Notes: generated by a model from the letters alone, not told the origin. Numbered from the stretch's first letter, positions 7,447 to 16,353 are shown. The stretch is 64,000 nt of DNA from JBLHZY01 sp047631555 (GCA_047631555.1 JBLHZY010000004.1:62001-126000), one strand, 5' to 3'. A program made the numbers and translations.

Positions 7447-8742
7447 ATGTCTGACCAAAGCCCCGCCAGATCACAGCCCAAACGTAATGTCGTGCAAGCG
7501 CTGCAAGTTGACATGCGCCTTCTGGGCATGATCGGTGCTTTCTTAACGGTTTGCGTCGTTTTCAATATTCTCACAGACGGGCGATTTTTGACCCCGCGCA
7601 ACATTTTCAACCTCACGATTCAGACGGTCTCGGTGGCGATCATGGCCACGGGCATGGTTTTCGTGATTGTGACCCGCCATATTGATCTGTCAGTTGGCGC
7701 GCTTCTGGCGACCTGTACGGCCGTAATGGCGATGACCCAAACCCAGTGGTTGCCGCAGATTTTTGGGCTCGAGTTGGGCCATCCGCTTATCCCTTGGATC
7801 ACCATCGCGGTTGGTCTTTTGACCGGCGCTGTGATCGGTGCGGCCCAAGGCTGGCTCGTTGGCTATCAGGCCATTCCGGCCTTTATCGTAACACTTGGCG
7901 GCTTGCTGATTTGGCGCAACGTTGGCTGGTGGCTGACCGATGGCGCAACGATCGGTCCGCTTGATCAAACCTATGTTTTGTTTGGCGGCATCGGCGGCAC
8001 GCTTGGCGTCTTTTGGAGCTGGGTTGTTGGATTGGCGGCGACGGCAGCATCATTGGCGGCGATCTGGTCGGCGCGGCGCACGAAGAAAGCGCATGGGTTT
8101 ACGGTCAAGCCACTTTGGGCCGAGGCCTTTGTCATGTCGATCATCGCGGCGGCAATCCTTGGGTTCATCGCCATTCTCAATGCCTACACAGTGCCCGAGC
8201 GGGTTATTGCGCGCGATCCATCGCTGTTTGGCTGCGAGGTCGCTGAGGGCTGCGTTGCCGCTTACGGCCTGCCCTATTCGGTTCTGTTGCTGATCGTTGT
8301 GGCCATCGTGATGACGGTAATTGCGCTTAGAACACGGCTTGGACGCTATATCTTTGCAACCGGTGGCAATCCGGATGCGGCCGCGCTTTCGGGCATCAAC
8401 ACGCGGCTTTTGACGGTGAAGATTTTTGCGATGGTTGGGGTGCTCTCGGCGCTTGCGGGCGTCGTCGGCTCGGCCCGCCTTGGCTATCACACCAATGATA
8501 TCGGGACCTTGGACGAGCTTCGCGTTATCGCCGCAGCCGTGATTGGCGGCACAGCCCTTTCCGGCGGTATCGGGACAATTTACGGCGCCATTATCGGGGC
8601 CCTAATCATGCAGTCTCTTCAATCGGGCATGGCTATGGTTGGCGTTGATGCGCCCTATCAAAACATCGTTGTTGGCGCGGTTCTTGTCCTCGCTGTCTGG
8701 ATCGACATTCAATATCGTAAGCGCGTGGGAGCAAAAGGATGA
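7447..8742 (+). CDS. xylH: D-xylose ABC transporter permease
   Basis: 431 residues of strongly hydrophobic sequence with about 10 or more membrane spans, in the BPD_transp_2 (ribose/xylose permease) family. Family features are RHIDLSVGALLATCTAVMA near residue 80, the loop GYQAIPAFIVTLGGLLIWRN, and the C-terminal YIFATGGNPDAAALSGIN then GTALSGGIGTIYGAIIGALI. The length is that of XylH rather than the ~330 residues of RbsC. It lies between xylF and xylG and overlaps xylG by four bases (ATGA), so the membrane and ATPase subunits are translationally coupled. Confidence 0.93.
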   Translation: MSDQSPARSQPKRNVVQALQVDMRLLGMIGAFLTVCVVFNILTDGRFLTPRNIFNLTIQTVSVAIMATGMVFVIVTRHIDLSVGALLATCTAVMAMTQTQWLPQIFGLELGHPLIPWITIAVGLLTGAVIGAAQGWLVGYQAIPAFIVTLGGLLIWRNVGWWLTDGATIGPLDQTYVLFGGIGGTLGVFWSWVVGLAATAASLAAIWSARRTKKAHGFTVKPLWAEAFVMSIIAAAILGFIAILNAYTVPERVIARDPSLFGCEVAEGCVAAYGLPYSVLLLIVVAIVMTVIALRTRLGRYIFATGGNPDAAALSGINTRLLTVKIFAMVGVLSALAGVVGSARLGYHTNDIGTLDELRVIAAAVIGGTALSGGIGTIYGAIIGALIMQSLQSGMAMVGVDAPYQNIVVGAVLVLAVWIDIQYRKRVGAKG

Positions 8743-9488
8743 GCACTCCATTAGTAGAAATGAAGAACGTTTCCATCGCGTTTGGCGGCGTACATGCGGT
8801 TGATGATGTGAGCATTGAGCTGCACGCAGGCGAAGTCGTCGGCCTTTTGGGCCACAACGGCGCGGGCAAATCGACCCTGATCAAGATGCTCTCGGGCGCC
8901 TATAAAATGGACAGCGGTGAGATCTGGATTGAGGGCAAACGCGCCACAATCAATTCGCCCGCCGACAGCCGCGATTACAACATCGAAACGATCTATCAGA
9001 CGCTGGCTTTGGCCGATAATCTTGATGCGGCGTCCAATCTGTTTTTGGGCCGCGAGCTGACGACCAAGTTTGGCTTTGTCGATGATGGGCGCATGGAAGC
9101 TGAGACGCGCAAAATCATGGCCCGTCTCAACCCCAATTTCCAAAAGCTCAAAGAGCCGGTCTCTGCCCTTTCAGGCGGTCAGCGGCAATCCGTTGCCATC
9201 GCGCGCGCGGTTTATTTCAACGCCAAAATTCTGATCATGGATGAGCCGACAGCCGCGCTTGGCGTGCATGAAACGGCGATGGTGGCCGAGCTGATTGGCG
9301 AGCTGAAAAAGCAAGGCCTTGGGATCTTTTTGATCAGCCATGATACGCGCGAAATGATGGAGCTTTGCGATCGCGTCTCGGTGATGAAAAACGGCAAAAT
9401 GATCGGCAATGAACGCGTTGAGGACGTCACAGAAGACGACATCCTCTCGATGATCATTCTGGGCAAAAATCCGAAGGCCGCAGCATGA
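8739..9488 (+). CDS. xylG: D-xylose ABC transporter ATP-binding protein, single-domain form
   Basis: 249 residues with one complete ATPase domain: Walker A GHNGAGKST at about 37-45, signature LSGGQRQSVAIARA at about 144, Walker B ILIMDEP followed by TAALG, and a switch histidine in FLISHD. The classical XylG of E. coli is about 510 residues with two ATPase domains in tandem. Here the second domain is absent, so the transporter presumably uses two copies of this subunit. Single-domain versions are known in Alphaproteobacteria. The C-terminus overlaps the start of xylB by four bases (ATGA). Confidence 0.9.
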   Translation: MSTPLVEMKNVSIAFGGVHAVDDVSIELHAGEVVGLLGHNGAGKSTLIKMLSGAYKMDSGEIWIEGKRATINSPADSRDYNIETIYQTLALADNLDAASNLFLGRELTTKFGFVDDGRMEAETRKIMARLNPNFQKLKEPVSALSGGQRQSVAIARAVYFNAKILIMDEPTAALGVHETAMVAELIGELKKQGLGIFLISHDTREMMELCDRVSVMKNGKMIGNERVEDVTEDDILSMIILGKNPKAAA

Positions 9489-10924
9489 GTTTCATTGGGC
9501 TTGATCTTGGAACCTCGTCCCTAAAGGCGATTTTGGTTGATGAAAATCAAACGGTTCTGGCCGAACACGCTGTTCCTTTGACCGTTGAACGCGCCCATGA
9601 AGGCTGGTCCGAACAGGATCCAAGCCAGTGGTTTGAAGCGACCAAAACCGCCATCAAAGCGCTTGGGCAAAAGGCGGATATTTCCGGCGTTTTGGGGCTT
9701 GGCATGTCGGGCCATATGCACGGCGCGACCCTGCTTGATGCTGCGGACAATGTGTTGCGGCCTTGTATCCTGTGGAACGATACCCGCTCTGCAAAAGAGG
9801 CCGCACAGCTCGATGCTGATCCGCAATTTCGCGCGCTCACCGGTAATATCGTTTTTCCGGGCTTCACCGCGCCCAAAGTCGTTTGGGTCAAGAATAACGA
9901 GCCGGAAATCTATGCCAAAATCGCCAAGGTTTTGCTGCCCAAAGACTATCTGCGTTTGATGCTCACTGGCGAATATGTCGCTGAAATGTCGGATGCTGCC
10001 GGGACAAGCTGGCTTGATGTGGCCAAGCGCGACTGGTCGGATGATCTTCTGGCCGCGACAGGCCTTGATCGCAGCCACATGCCGCGCTTGGTTGAAGGCT
10101 CAAGCCCCTCGGGCACCATTCGGGATGCGCTTGCCGATGAGTTGGGCCTGCCCAAAGGGATCATCGTTGCGGGCGGCGGCGGGGACAATGCCGCAAGCGC
10201 CATCGGCGCGGGCGTTGTGAACAAGGGCGATGCGTTTTTGTCGCTCGGGACATCGGGCGTTTTGTTTGCCGCCTCGGATGCTTATCAGCCCGATGCCGCC
10301 AGCGCGGTTCATACGTTTTGCCACGCGTTGCCGAATACTTGGCACCAAATGGGCGTTATCCTTGCGGCCACGGATGCGCTGCAATGGCTGGGCAAACTTA
10401 CCGGCAAAAGCCCTGCCGATCTGACCAGCGATCTTGGCGATCTGCGCGCGCCAACCCGCACGCTTTTCCTGCCCTACCTTGGCGGCGAGCGCACACCGCA
10501 TAATAACGCCACCATTCGCGGGCAGTTCCTGCACCTTGATAACAGCACGGATGCCAAACAGGCGACGCGCGCTGTGCTTGAAGGCGTGGCCTTTGCCTTT
10601 GCTGATTGTCAGGATGCGCTGCGCTCAACCGGGACCGAAATCTCAAGCGCCCTTGCCATCGGCGGCGGGGCCAAATCCGAATACTGGCTGCGCGTGCTCG
10701 CCAGCACTTTGGGCATCCCGCTTATGGTGCCAAAAGACGGCGATTTTGGCGCGGCTCTTGGCGCGGCCCGCCTTGCCATGATGGCCGCAACCGGCGCCGG
10801 CGTTGAGATCGCGACCATGCCGCCCATTCTCAAAACCATCGCGCCCTATCCCGCGCTTGAACCTGCATTTACCGAAGCTCATAGCCGCTATCGCGCCGCT
10901 TATTCCGTACTAAAGGACATCTGA
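9485..10924 (+). CDS. xylB: Xylulokinase
   Basis: 479 residues of the FGGY sugar-kinase family, which phosphorylates D-xylulose to D-xylulose 5-phosphate with ATP in the cytoplasm. The N-terminal ATPase core starts FIGLDLGTSSLKAILVDE. MSGHMHGATLLD and LWNDTRS are typical of XylB, and the C-terminal domain has FLSLGTSGVLF, YLGGERTPHNN and IGGGAKSEYWLRVLASTLG (adenosine site). The length is normal. It sits between xylG and xylA; together with xylA it defines the isomerase route (xylose to xylulose to xylulose 5-phosphate) rather than the oxidative Weimberg route. Confidence 0.94.
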   Translation: MSFIGLDLGTSSLKAILVDENQTVLAEHAVPLTVERAHEGWSEQDPSQWFEATKTAIKALGQKADISGVLGLGMSGHMHGATLLDAADNVLRPCILWNDTRSAKEAAQLDADPQFRALTGNIVFPGFTAPKVVWVKNNEPEIYAKIAKVLLPKDYLRLMLTGEYVAEMSDAAGTSWLDVAKRDWSDDLLAATGLDRSHMPRLVEGSSPSGTIRDALADELGLPKGIIVAGGGGDNAASAIGAGVVNKGDAFLSLGTSGVLFAASDAYQPDAASAVHTFCHALPNTWHQMGVILAATDALQWLGKLTGKSPADLTSDLGDLRAPTRTLFLPYLGGERTPHNNATIRGQFLHLDNSTDAKQATRAVLEGVAFAFADCQDALRSTGTEISSALAIGGGAKSEYWLRVLASTLGIPLMVPKDGDFGAALGAARLAMMAATGAGVEIATMPPILKTIAPYPALEPAFTEAHSRYRAAYSVLKDI

Positions 10925-10925
10925 C

Positions 10926-12227
10926 ATGACTGACTTTTTCAAAGGCATCCCTGCAATCAAATATGAGGGGCCAGAGAGCGACAATGAGTTTGCTTTCCGC
11001 CACTACAATCCTGATGAAATCGTCATGGGCAAGCCGATGAAGGATCATCTTCGCTTTGCTGCGGCCTATTGGCATTCCTTCGCCTGGCCCGGCGATGATC
11101 CCTTTGGCGGCCAGACATTTGATCGCCCTTGGTTTGGCGACACATTGCAGCTTGCTAAGCTCAAAGCCGATGTTGCTTTTGAGATGTTTCAGATTTTGGA
11201 CGTGCCGTATTTTTGCTTTCACGATGCCGATGTGCGCCCCGAAGGCGCGACATTTGCCGAGACAACAGCCAACCTAGAGGCCATCGTCGATTACTTCGCG
11301 CAGAAGATGGATGAAACCGGCGTTAAGCTGCTTTGGGGCACGGCGAACCTATTCTCGCACCGCCGCTTTATGTCGGGTGCCGCGACCAACCCTGACCCTG
11401 ATATCTTTGCCTATTCCGCCGCGACGATCAAAACCTGCATGGACGCGACGATCAAACTTGGCGGCGAAAACTATGTTCTTTGGGGCGGGCGCGAGGGCTA
11501 TGAAACCCTGCTCAATACAGACATGGGCCGCGAGCGCAAACAAGCGGGCCGGATGCTGCAAATGGTCGTCGATTACAAGCATAAGATGGGCTTCAAAGGC
11601 GCGATCCTGATCGAGCCCAAGCCGCAAGAGCCGACCAAGCACCAGTATGATTTCGACGTGGCGACGGTTTATGGCTTTCTGAAAGACTTCGGTCTTGAGG
11701 GCGAAGTGCAGGTCAATGTCGAGCAAGGCCATGCTATTTTGGCGGGCCATTCGTTTGAGCATGAACTGGCCCTAGCGCGCGAATTGGGGATTTTCGGCTC
11801 GATCGATATGAACCGCAACGATTACCAATCGGGCTGGGATACAGATCAGTTTCCAAACAACGTTCCGGAAATGGCGCTGGCCTATTATGAGGTGCTGTGC
11901 GCGGGCGGCTTTAAGACGGGCGGGACGAATTTCGATGCCAAACTGCGCCGCCAATCGCTTGATGCCGAGGATCTGATCCTTGCGCATGTGGGCGGGATGG
12001 ATGCTTGCGCGGCGGGTTTGAAATCCGCGGCTGCCATGCTTGAAGACGGCAAGCTAGAGGCCGCACGTGATGCGCGTTATGCGGGCTGGGAAAGCGCTGA
12101 GGGGGCGGCGCTCATGAGCGGCGATTTGAGTACAATTCATGATCGCGTTGTCGCGCAAAACCTTAACCCCGAGCCAAAATCCGGGCGCCAAGAACGCCTC
12201 GAAAATCTGGTAAACAAATACGTCTAA
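10926..12227 (+). CDS. xylA: Xylose isomerase
   Basis: 433 residues, the length of the longer class II xylose isomerases. The catalytic histidine region is FCFHDADVRPEGATFAET. Metal-ligand segments follow: LIEPKPQEPTKHQYDFD, VNVEQGHAILAGHSFEHELA and IDMNRNDYQSGWDTDQFP. It converts D-xylose to D-xylulose using divalent metal. The start ATG is one base after the xylB stop. A stem-loop lies 21 bases after its stop and the next gene is unrelated, so xylA is probably the last gene of the operon. Confidence 0.96.
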   Translation: MTDFFKGIPAIKYEGPESDNEFAFRHYNPDEIVMGKPMKDHLRFAAAYWHSFAWPGDDPFGGQTFDRPWFGDTLQLAKLKADVAFEMFQILDVPYFCFHDADVRPEGATFAETTANLEAIVDYFAQKMDETGVKLLWGTANLFSHRRFMSGAATNPDPDIFAYSAATIKTCMDATIKLGGENYVLWGGREGYETLLNTDMGRERKQAGRMLQMVVDYKHKMGFKGAILIEPKPQEPTKHQYDFDVATVYGFLKDFGLEGEVQVNVEQGHAILAGHSFEHELALARELGIFGSIDMNRNDYQSGWDTDQFPNNVPEMALAYYEVLCAGGFKTGGTNFDAKLRRQSLDAEDLILAHVGGMDACAAGLKSAAAMLEDGKLEAARDARYAGWESAEGAALMSGDLSTIHDRVVAQNLNPEPKSGRQERLENLVNKYV

Positions 12228-12248
12228 GGATTGGACCACCGCAAATAG

Positions 12249-12280
12249 GCCTGTGATTGCGTTTCATTGCGATCACAGGC
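12249..12280 (+). other. Stem-loop after xylA
   Basis: Bases 12249-12260 pair with 12269-12280 (12 bp, one G-U pair, 8-base loop). The arms GCCTGTGAT and ATCACAGGC are perfect. An A-rich, not T-rich, tract follows on the plus strand, so a textbook intrinsic terminator is not supported. It could end the xyl transcript weakly or protect its 3' end. It lies directly before the ribosome site of the next gene. Confidence 0.45.
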
Positions 12281-12303
12281 CGGAGCAAAAAAGGAAGAAG
12301 GAA

Positions 12304-12957
12304 ATGGCGTCGCAGACACTGTTGAAATCCGAGTTTTTGGTTAAAGACCAAGCGCAGTTGAGAAGCCTATTTGCGCCGACCCATCCCATCGCTCTTGAGA
12401 AATGTTTGGATCACCTCGACAGGCATGCGGCGGATTTTATCGCCCGCTCCCCCTTCCTATGTATCGGGACGCAATCTCCTGATGGGCTTGGCGATGTTAG
12501 CCCGCGCGGCGATCCCTGCGGCTTTGTGAAAATTCTCGACGATAAAACCCTGCTGATCCCCGATCGGCCCGGCAATAATCGCCTTGATACACAGACCAAT
12601 ATTTTGGCCAATCCAGCCGTTGGTTTGTTATTCATGATCCCCGGTTTCGACGACACCCTGCGCGTAAACGGGACTGCGCAGATCACCCTCGACCCAGATT
12701 TGCTCTCTTTGATGACGGTGCAGGATCGCACCCCCTCTGTGGCAATTGTCGTCACCATCAAAGAGGTGTTTCTACACTGCGCCAAAGCGTTCCGGCGCTC
12801 AAAGCTTTGGGATCCCGAGCAGCTTCAGGATCGCCGCGAAATGCCGTCCTTGGTCAAAATAATTCTGGATCAAACCACCGGCGCGCCCGAAGACCCTAAA
12901 GAGCAGGCGCGGATCGACGCGGATCTCGAGGACGAATATAAAAAGACGATGTATTAG
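12304..12957 (+). CDS. Pyridoxamine 5'-phosphate oxidase-like flavin protein (MSMEG_1061-type)
   Basis: 217 residues from the ATG at 12304, preceded by a purine-rich ribosome site (AAAAAGGAAGAAGG); the open frame starts further up inside the stem-loop and is not used. The split-barrel flavin-binding fold is suggested by FLCIGTQSPDGLGDVSPRGD, then GNNRLDTQTNILANPAVGLLF and LRVNGTAQI, the pattern of the PNPOx-like family whose members reduce F420 or bind FMN. HCAKAFRRSKLWDP near the end is typical of the MSMEG_1061 subgroup. The substrate is unknown. It follows the xyl operon but has no obvious link to xylose use. Confidence 0.8.
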   Translation: MASQTLLKSEFLVKDQAQLRSLFAPTHPIALEKCLDHLDRHAADFIARSPFLCIGTQSPDGLGDVSPRGDPCGFVKILDDKTLLIPDRPGNNRLDTQTNILANPAVGLLFMIPGFDDTLRVNGTAQITLDPDLLSLMTVQDRTPSVAIVVTIKEVFLHCAKAFRRSKLWDPEQLQDRREMPSLVKIILDQTTGAPEDPKEQARIDADLEDEYKKTMY

Positions 12958-13193
12958 GTTACGGGCTCTTTTGGGCGGACAGGGCATTATGTCCGGCGCG
13001 TACACGCCAGCCCTTGGGAGCAAGCGCCTCATTGACGTGCCGCGCGAATGCTTTAGCGCTTCCCCATATCTATAGCTGGAACAATCGCCAAACCTATCGC
13101 ATAACTTGGTCGAAGAAGGCGTCAGCCAACCTATCGGCCTCGCGGCGATCATTTCCCTGATGCGCAAGTATATTCTGGAGCAACGGCAATCAT

Positions 13194-13829
13194 TTGAGCA
13201 GTGATGATCAAGAAAACGGGCGGCTCTTGAAAAAGGGGGCTGCCGGGTTGCGCGTTGATTTTGTCAAAGGCGCTGTGGCGCACCGATTGAAGTTTGGCGG
13301 CGGGCGCGGCCAAGACCTCGCTAAAGCTATGGGGCTGCGCGCCGGCAAAACCCCATTGATTGTTGACGCGACCGCTGGATTGGGGCGCGACTCGTTTCTT
13401 TTGGCATCGCTTGGTGCGCAGGTCACGATGATCGAGAGATCAAAGACAATGCATGACTTGCTGGCTCAGGGCATGGCCCGTGCGAAAGAGGAAGGCGGCA
13501 TCTTTCGCGAAATAATCGGGCGTATGACGCTCATGCACGGAGATGCAAAAGACCTCCTCCCCGAGCTTTCATGCGAAGCGATTTTGATCGATCCAATGCA
13601 TCCCCCGCGCAAAAACTCAGCGCTGGTAAAGCTCGATCTGCGTCAGGTTCGAGAGATCGTAGGCACCGACGATGATGCCGCTGATCTGATGCGCGTTGCG
13701 CTCAAACATGCGCGCAATCGTGTGGTTCTAAAGTGGCCCGCGAAGGCGGACCCAATGGAAGGCATTCGCGCCTGCTCGCACCAGATCATGGGTAAATCGA
13801 CCCGCTATGATGTGTTCATGACAGGTTAG
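13194..13829 (+). CDS. rsmJ: RsmJ-like 16S rRNA (guanine-N2) methyltransferase
   Basis: 211 residues. The SAM-binding motif I is VDATAGLGRDSFLLASLGAQ, followed by an acidic residue in MIERS. The DPMHPPRKNSALVK stretch matches the catalytic motif of RsmJ (YhiQ), which methylates G1516 of 16S rRNA. SHQIMGKSTRYDVFMTG is also the usual RsmJ C-terminus. The only in-frame start in this reading frame is TTG at 13194 (a stop lies at 13158), with GGAG 13 bases upstream. RsmJ is best known from Gammaproteobacteria, and here it sits next to an integrase remnant at a tRNA gene. Horizontal gain is possible but unproven; base composition looks like its neighbours. Confidence 0.85.
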   Translation: MSSDDQENGRLLKKGAAGLRVDFVKGAVAHRLKFGGGRGQDLAKAMGLRAGKTPLIVDATAGLGRDSFLLASLGAQVTMIERSKTMHDLLAQGMARAKEEGGIFREIIGRMTLMHGDAKDLLPELSCEAILIDPMHPPRKNSALVKLDLRQVREIVGTDDDAADLMRVALKHARNRVVLKWPAKADPMEGIRACSHQIMGKSTRYDVFMTG

Positions 13830-13894
13830 GATGGGCCTGCGGTGACAGCTTAATGCTTCACCGCGCGCCCAAGGTGTGACTAACGTCAGCACCT

Positions 13895-14317
13895 ATGGTG
13901 TATCCCGTCACGGCCTTTGAGACAGCATTAGACCTATTTCCAGACCATCGGGCCGAAACGGCCCTTGCTAGTTCACGCGGCGAGGCATGGATTTACAACG
14001 GCTTTTCAACGGTTTGGCATCGTTTCAAGACCAAATGGGAAGAGGAAAAGCTGATTGCTACCGGCCTAACACTCAAAGGTTTGAGGCACACTGAAGCCAC
14101 CACACTACGCGAAGCTGGCCTCGATGAACGCCGCATTGCCGACCTGCTGGGGCAGAAAACTCCGTCCATGGCGCGGCACTATTCCCGTTCGGCAAACCTT
14201 GCCGAAAAGAACCGTGAAACCATGGCAACATTGGAAAAAGAAAACGAAAGGCGCGCGAAGATTGTCAAACCTTCGCCGAAAAGCGTCAAACCTGACCAAA
14301 GTGAGGATCGGACATGA
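13895..14317 (+). pseudogene. Remnant of a tyrosine integrase (C-terminal catalytic part only)
   Basis: 140 residues at most, against roughly 350-400 for an intact phage-type integrase. The box with the second arginine is present (LTLKGLRHTEATTLREAGL), as is the end of the domain with the presumed nucleophile tyrosine (LLGQKTPSMARHYSRSANLA). The first catalytic arginine and the arm- and core-binding domains are missing. An in-frame stop at 13877 closes the frame upstream, so the 5' part has been lost. It reads toward the 3' end of tRNA-Phe, 31 bases away, the usual position of an integrase in an element inserted at a tRNA gene. The rest of the element is no longer recognisable. Confidence 0.75.
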
Positions 14318-14348
14318 GCGGTAAACTCAATCATATCAGAGAGTTAAA

Positions 14349-14423
14349 TGGTGCCCAGGGGCGGAATCGAACCACCGACACGAGGATTTTCAATCCACTG
14401 CTCTACCCCTGAGCTACCCGGGC
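14349..14423 (-). tRNA. tRNA-Phe (anticodon GAA)
   Basis: 75 bases including an encoded CCA. On the minus strand the acceptor GCCCGGG pairs with CCTGGGC (one G-U), the D arm is GCTC/GAGC, and the anticodon loop TTGAAAA gives GAA. The T arm has the loop TTCGATT. A short palindrome (AACGGC-TGA-GCCGTT, 14430-14444) lies just before its 5' end. The 3' end faces the integrase remnant and may be an old attachment site. Confidence 0.95.
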
Positions 14424-14545
14424 ACCGGTAACGGCTGAGCCGTTTGGGTGGGGTGTAATTAGACGGGGCTTGGCGCGGTGTCCAGTGCGATTTACCCAAT
14501 GGGCGCGAAAAGTTTCGCGTGCTTTGGCCACACGCTGCGGAAGGC

Positions 14546-14737
14546 CTAGTGTGGACGGGTTTTGGCGGCGTTTTCTTCTTCAATCGCTGCGTCGATCTCA
14601 TCGGGGTCTTCTTCGTTGCCGCCGGGGATCACATAGCTGCCGGTGAGCCATTTGCCCAAATCAACGTCCGCGCAGCGGCGCGAGCAGAAGGGGCGGTATT
14701 TGGCATCGGTTTCTTTGGCGCAGATCGGGCAGCTCAT
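14546..14737 (-). CDS. yacG: YacG, zinc-ribbon DNA gyrase inhibitor
   Basis: 63 residues with four zinc-ligand cysteines C3, C6, C18 and C22 (CPIC and FCSRRC), followed by the conserved LGKWLTGSYVIPG that YacG proteins use on gyrase. YacG binds GyrB and blocks DNA binding by gyrase. The acidic C-terminal tail (EEDPDEID, then EEEN) is normal for the family. The start overlaps the stop of the RNase E/G gene by four bases, so the two are coupled. It is the last gene of the infA-maf-rng-yacG run before tRNA-Phe. Confidence 0.92.
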   Translation of the reverse strand: MSCPICAKETDAKYRPFCSRRCADVDLGKWLTGSYVIPGGNEEDPDEIDAAIEEENAAKTRPH

Positions 14738-15768
14738 CGCAGCAGCTCCGTGATTGGTTGGCGTTCGCGCTTGCGTTGCAGCTCGTAGAGGCCGAGCGGG
14801 GTATAGCCAGCAAGCGCCGTCTCGATTTGATCGGCGCGCAGGGCGTTGCGCAGGATCTGCTCGAACTGCTTGCGATCTTTCTTAGGCATCGGCGCGAGAT
14901 CAAGGGTTATTTGGCCGCCAAGACCACGACAGCGCAGGGCGCGCGGCAGGGCACGGGCAAGCGCGATATTGGCCTTGAGGCCCGCTGCGAGGGACGTATC
15001 GGCGCCGGTGTTGATATCAACGGCGACAAGCGCGCGCGTCGGCTCGATATAGGCATAAGCGCCGCCGGCAAGCTCAATGCGTGGATCGCGAAGCGCATCA
15101 ATGGCATCCAAGATACCGTGATCCTCAAAGGCACTCTCTTCATCAGCGAGCTGATCGGGCATGCCCCAATCGCGCCAGGCCAATGTATGGGCATCGGGCG
15201 CCTCAACAAGGCATTCGGGCAGGCCCTCGGCTTGGGCGAGAACCGCCTCGGCCGTTGCGCGCATTGTGGCAATATCGCCGGCAATTTCGTCGCCATCGGC
15301 ATCTTCGCAGATCGAGCGCAGGATCAGGCCATAGGGCGAGCCTTCCATCATTTCGGTCGCGATTTCTTGCAGGCGGACGCGCTCTTCCTCGTCGTGGATC
15401 GCGCGGCTGATATTGAGGCCGGGCGCATCGGGCGTAATGATCGCATAGCGCGATTTGAACAGAACCCGCGCGGTGACGGGGGCCGCTTTGCCCTCTTCGC
15501 CGTAGCCGGTCACTTGGCAAAGCATCGTCTCGCCGGGTTTAAGGTTTTTGGCGCCGCGCAAGTAAGCAATCCCGGCTTCCGGCAGGCGGAGCATCGCGCC
15601 CCCCTGCCCTTTCATCGGGCGCTCAACCGTGGCGCGGAAAATCGCGCCGGGCGCAGGGGCGCTGCCGGGGCGCGCATCGATCAAAAGATCATCAAGCTTG
15701 CCATCGACCATGCGCGCAGCAGCGCGGCGGCCATCGATTTCGCCCAAAGCAACAAGTGTGCCCTTCAT
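14734..15768 (-). CDS. rng: Ribonuclease E/G family protein, short form
   Basis: 344 residues against about 490 for E. coli RNase G. An S1-like part lies near residues 35-110 (ATVERPMKGQGGAMLRL, then MLCQVTGYGEEGKAAPVTAR). The catalytic DNase I-like region is near residues 255-310 with the metal-binding aspartates in VAVDINTG and ITLDLAPMPKKDRKQFEQIL. The zinc-link cysteines and the C-terminal dimerisation part of RNase G are absent. Short versions of this kind are usual in Rhodobacterales beside maf and yacG. It is likely an endoribonuclease, though a reduced role is possible given the missing parts. Confidence 0.85.
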   Translation of the reverse strand: MKGTLVALGEIDGRRAAARMVDGKLDDLLIDARPGSAPAPGAIFRATVERPMKGQGGAMLRLPEAGIAYLRGAKNLKPGETMLCQVTGYGEEGKAAPVTARVLFKSRYAIITPDAPGLNISRAIHDEEERVRLQEIATEMMEGSPYGLILRSICEDADGDEIAGDIATMRATAEAVLAQAEGLPECLVEAPDAHTLAWRDWGMPDQLADEESAFEDHGILDAIDALRDPRIELAGGAYAYIEPTRALVAVDINTGADTSLAAGLKANIALARALPRALRCRGLGGQITLDLAPMPKKDRKQFEQILRNALRADQIETALAGYTPLGLYELQRKRERQPITELLR

Positions 15769-16343
15769 GGCTTTTCTCCATATAAAGGATAGCCAGCGGC
15801 CTGAAGCATCTGTGCGGTTTCATGCACAGGAAGGCCCATCACGCCGGTATAAGAGCCTTGAATCCAAGAAATAAACGCGCCTGCGGGGCCTTGGATCCCA
15901 TAGCCACCCGCCTTGCCGCGCCAATCCTCAGTCGCCAGATAGCCATTCAATTCTATGTCACAAAGGCGCTTCATCTTCACGATTGTGATGCTCTCGCGCT
16001 CCCAAACTTGATTGCCGCGTTTTACCGCAACAGCCGTCACGACCCGGTGGCGCCGCCCGCCCATACGCATCAGGAAATCGGCCGCTTCGCCAGCATCCGC
16101 AGGCTTGCCCATGATGCGCCGCCCGATGGCCACGGTGGTATCGGCGCAAAGCACGATATCCTCGGGATCAGCGGCAATCGCATCAAGCTTTTCGCGCGCC
16201 ATACGCGCACAATAGCCGCGCGGGAATTCATCCCCTCGCGGCGTCTCATCTATATCGGGGCTGGTCACCGCATCCGGCACAGCGCCAATCTGCGCCAGCA
16301 ATTCAAGCCGGCGCGGGCTGCCTGAGCCAAGAATAAGCCGCAC
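15765..16343 (-). CDS. maf: Maf family nucleotide pyrophosphatase
   Basis: 192 residues beginning LILGSGSPRRLELLAQIG, the signature of Maf proteins, which hydrolyse non-canonical or modified nucleoside triphosphates. Further family motifs are DIDETPRGDEFP, REKLDAIAA, VLCADTTVAIGRRIMGKP, the serine/glycine-rich GGYGIQGPAGAFISWIQGSY and VMGLPVHET. The end overlaps the start of the RNase gene by four bases, and infA lies 10 bases upstream on the same strand, so infA-maf-rng-yacG is probably one operon. Confidence 0.94.
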   Translation of the reverse strand: MRLILGSGSPRRLELLAQIGAVPDAVTSPDIDETPRGDEFPRGYCARMAREKLDAIAADPEDIVLCADTTVAIGRRIMGKPADAGEAADFLMRMGGRRHRVVTAVAVKRGNQVWERESITIVKMKRLCDIELNGYLATEDWRGKAGGYGIQGPAGAFISWIQGSYTGVMGLPVHETAQMLQAAGYPLYGEKP

Positions 16344-16353
16344 GGAACGCGGC

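Noticed and set aside
14758..15792. 344-residue plus-strand open frame opposite the RNase E/G gene
   Set aside because: Antisense shadow; the minus-strand product has the catalytic motifs.
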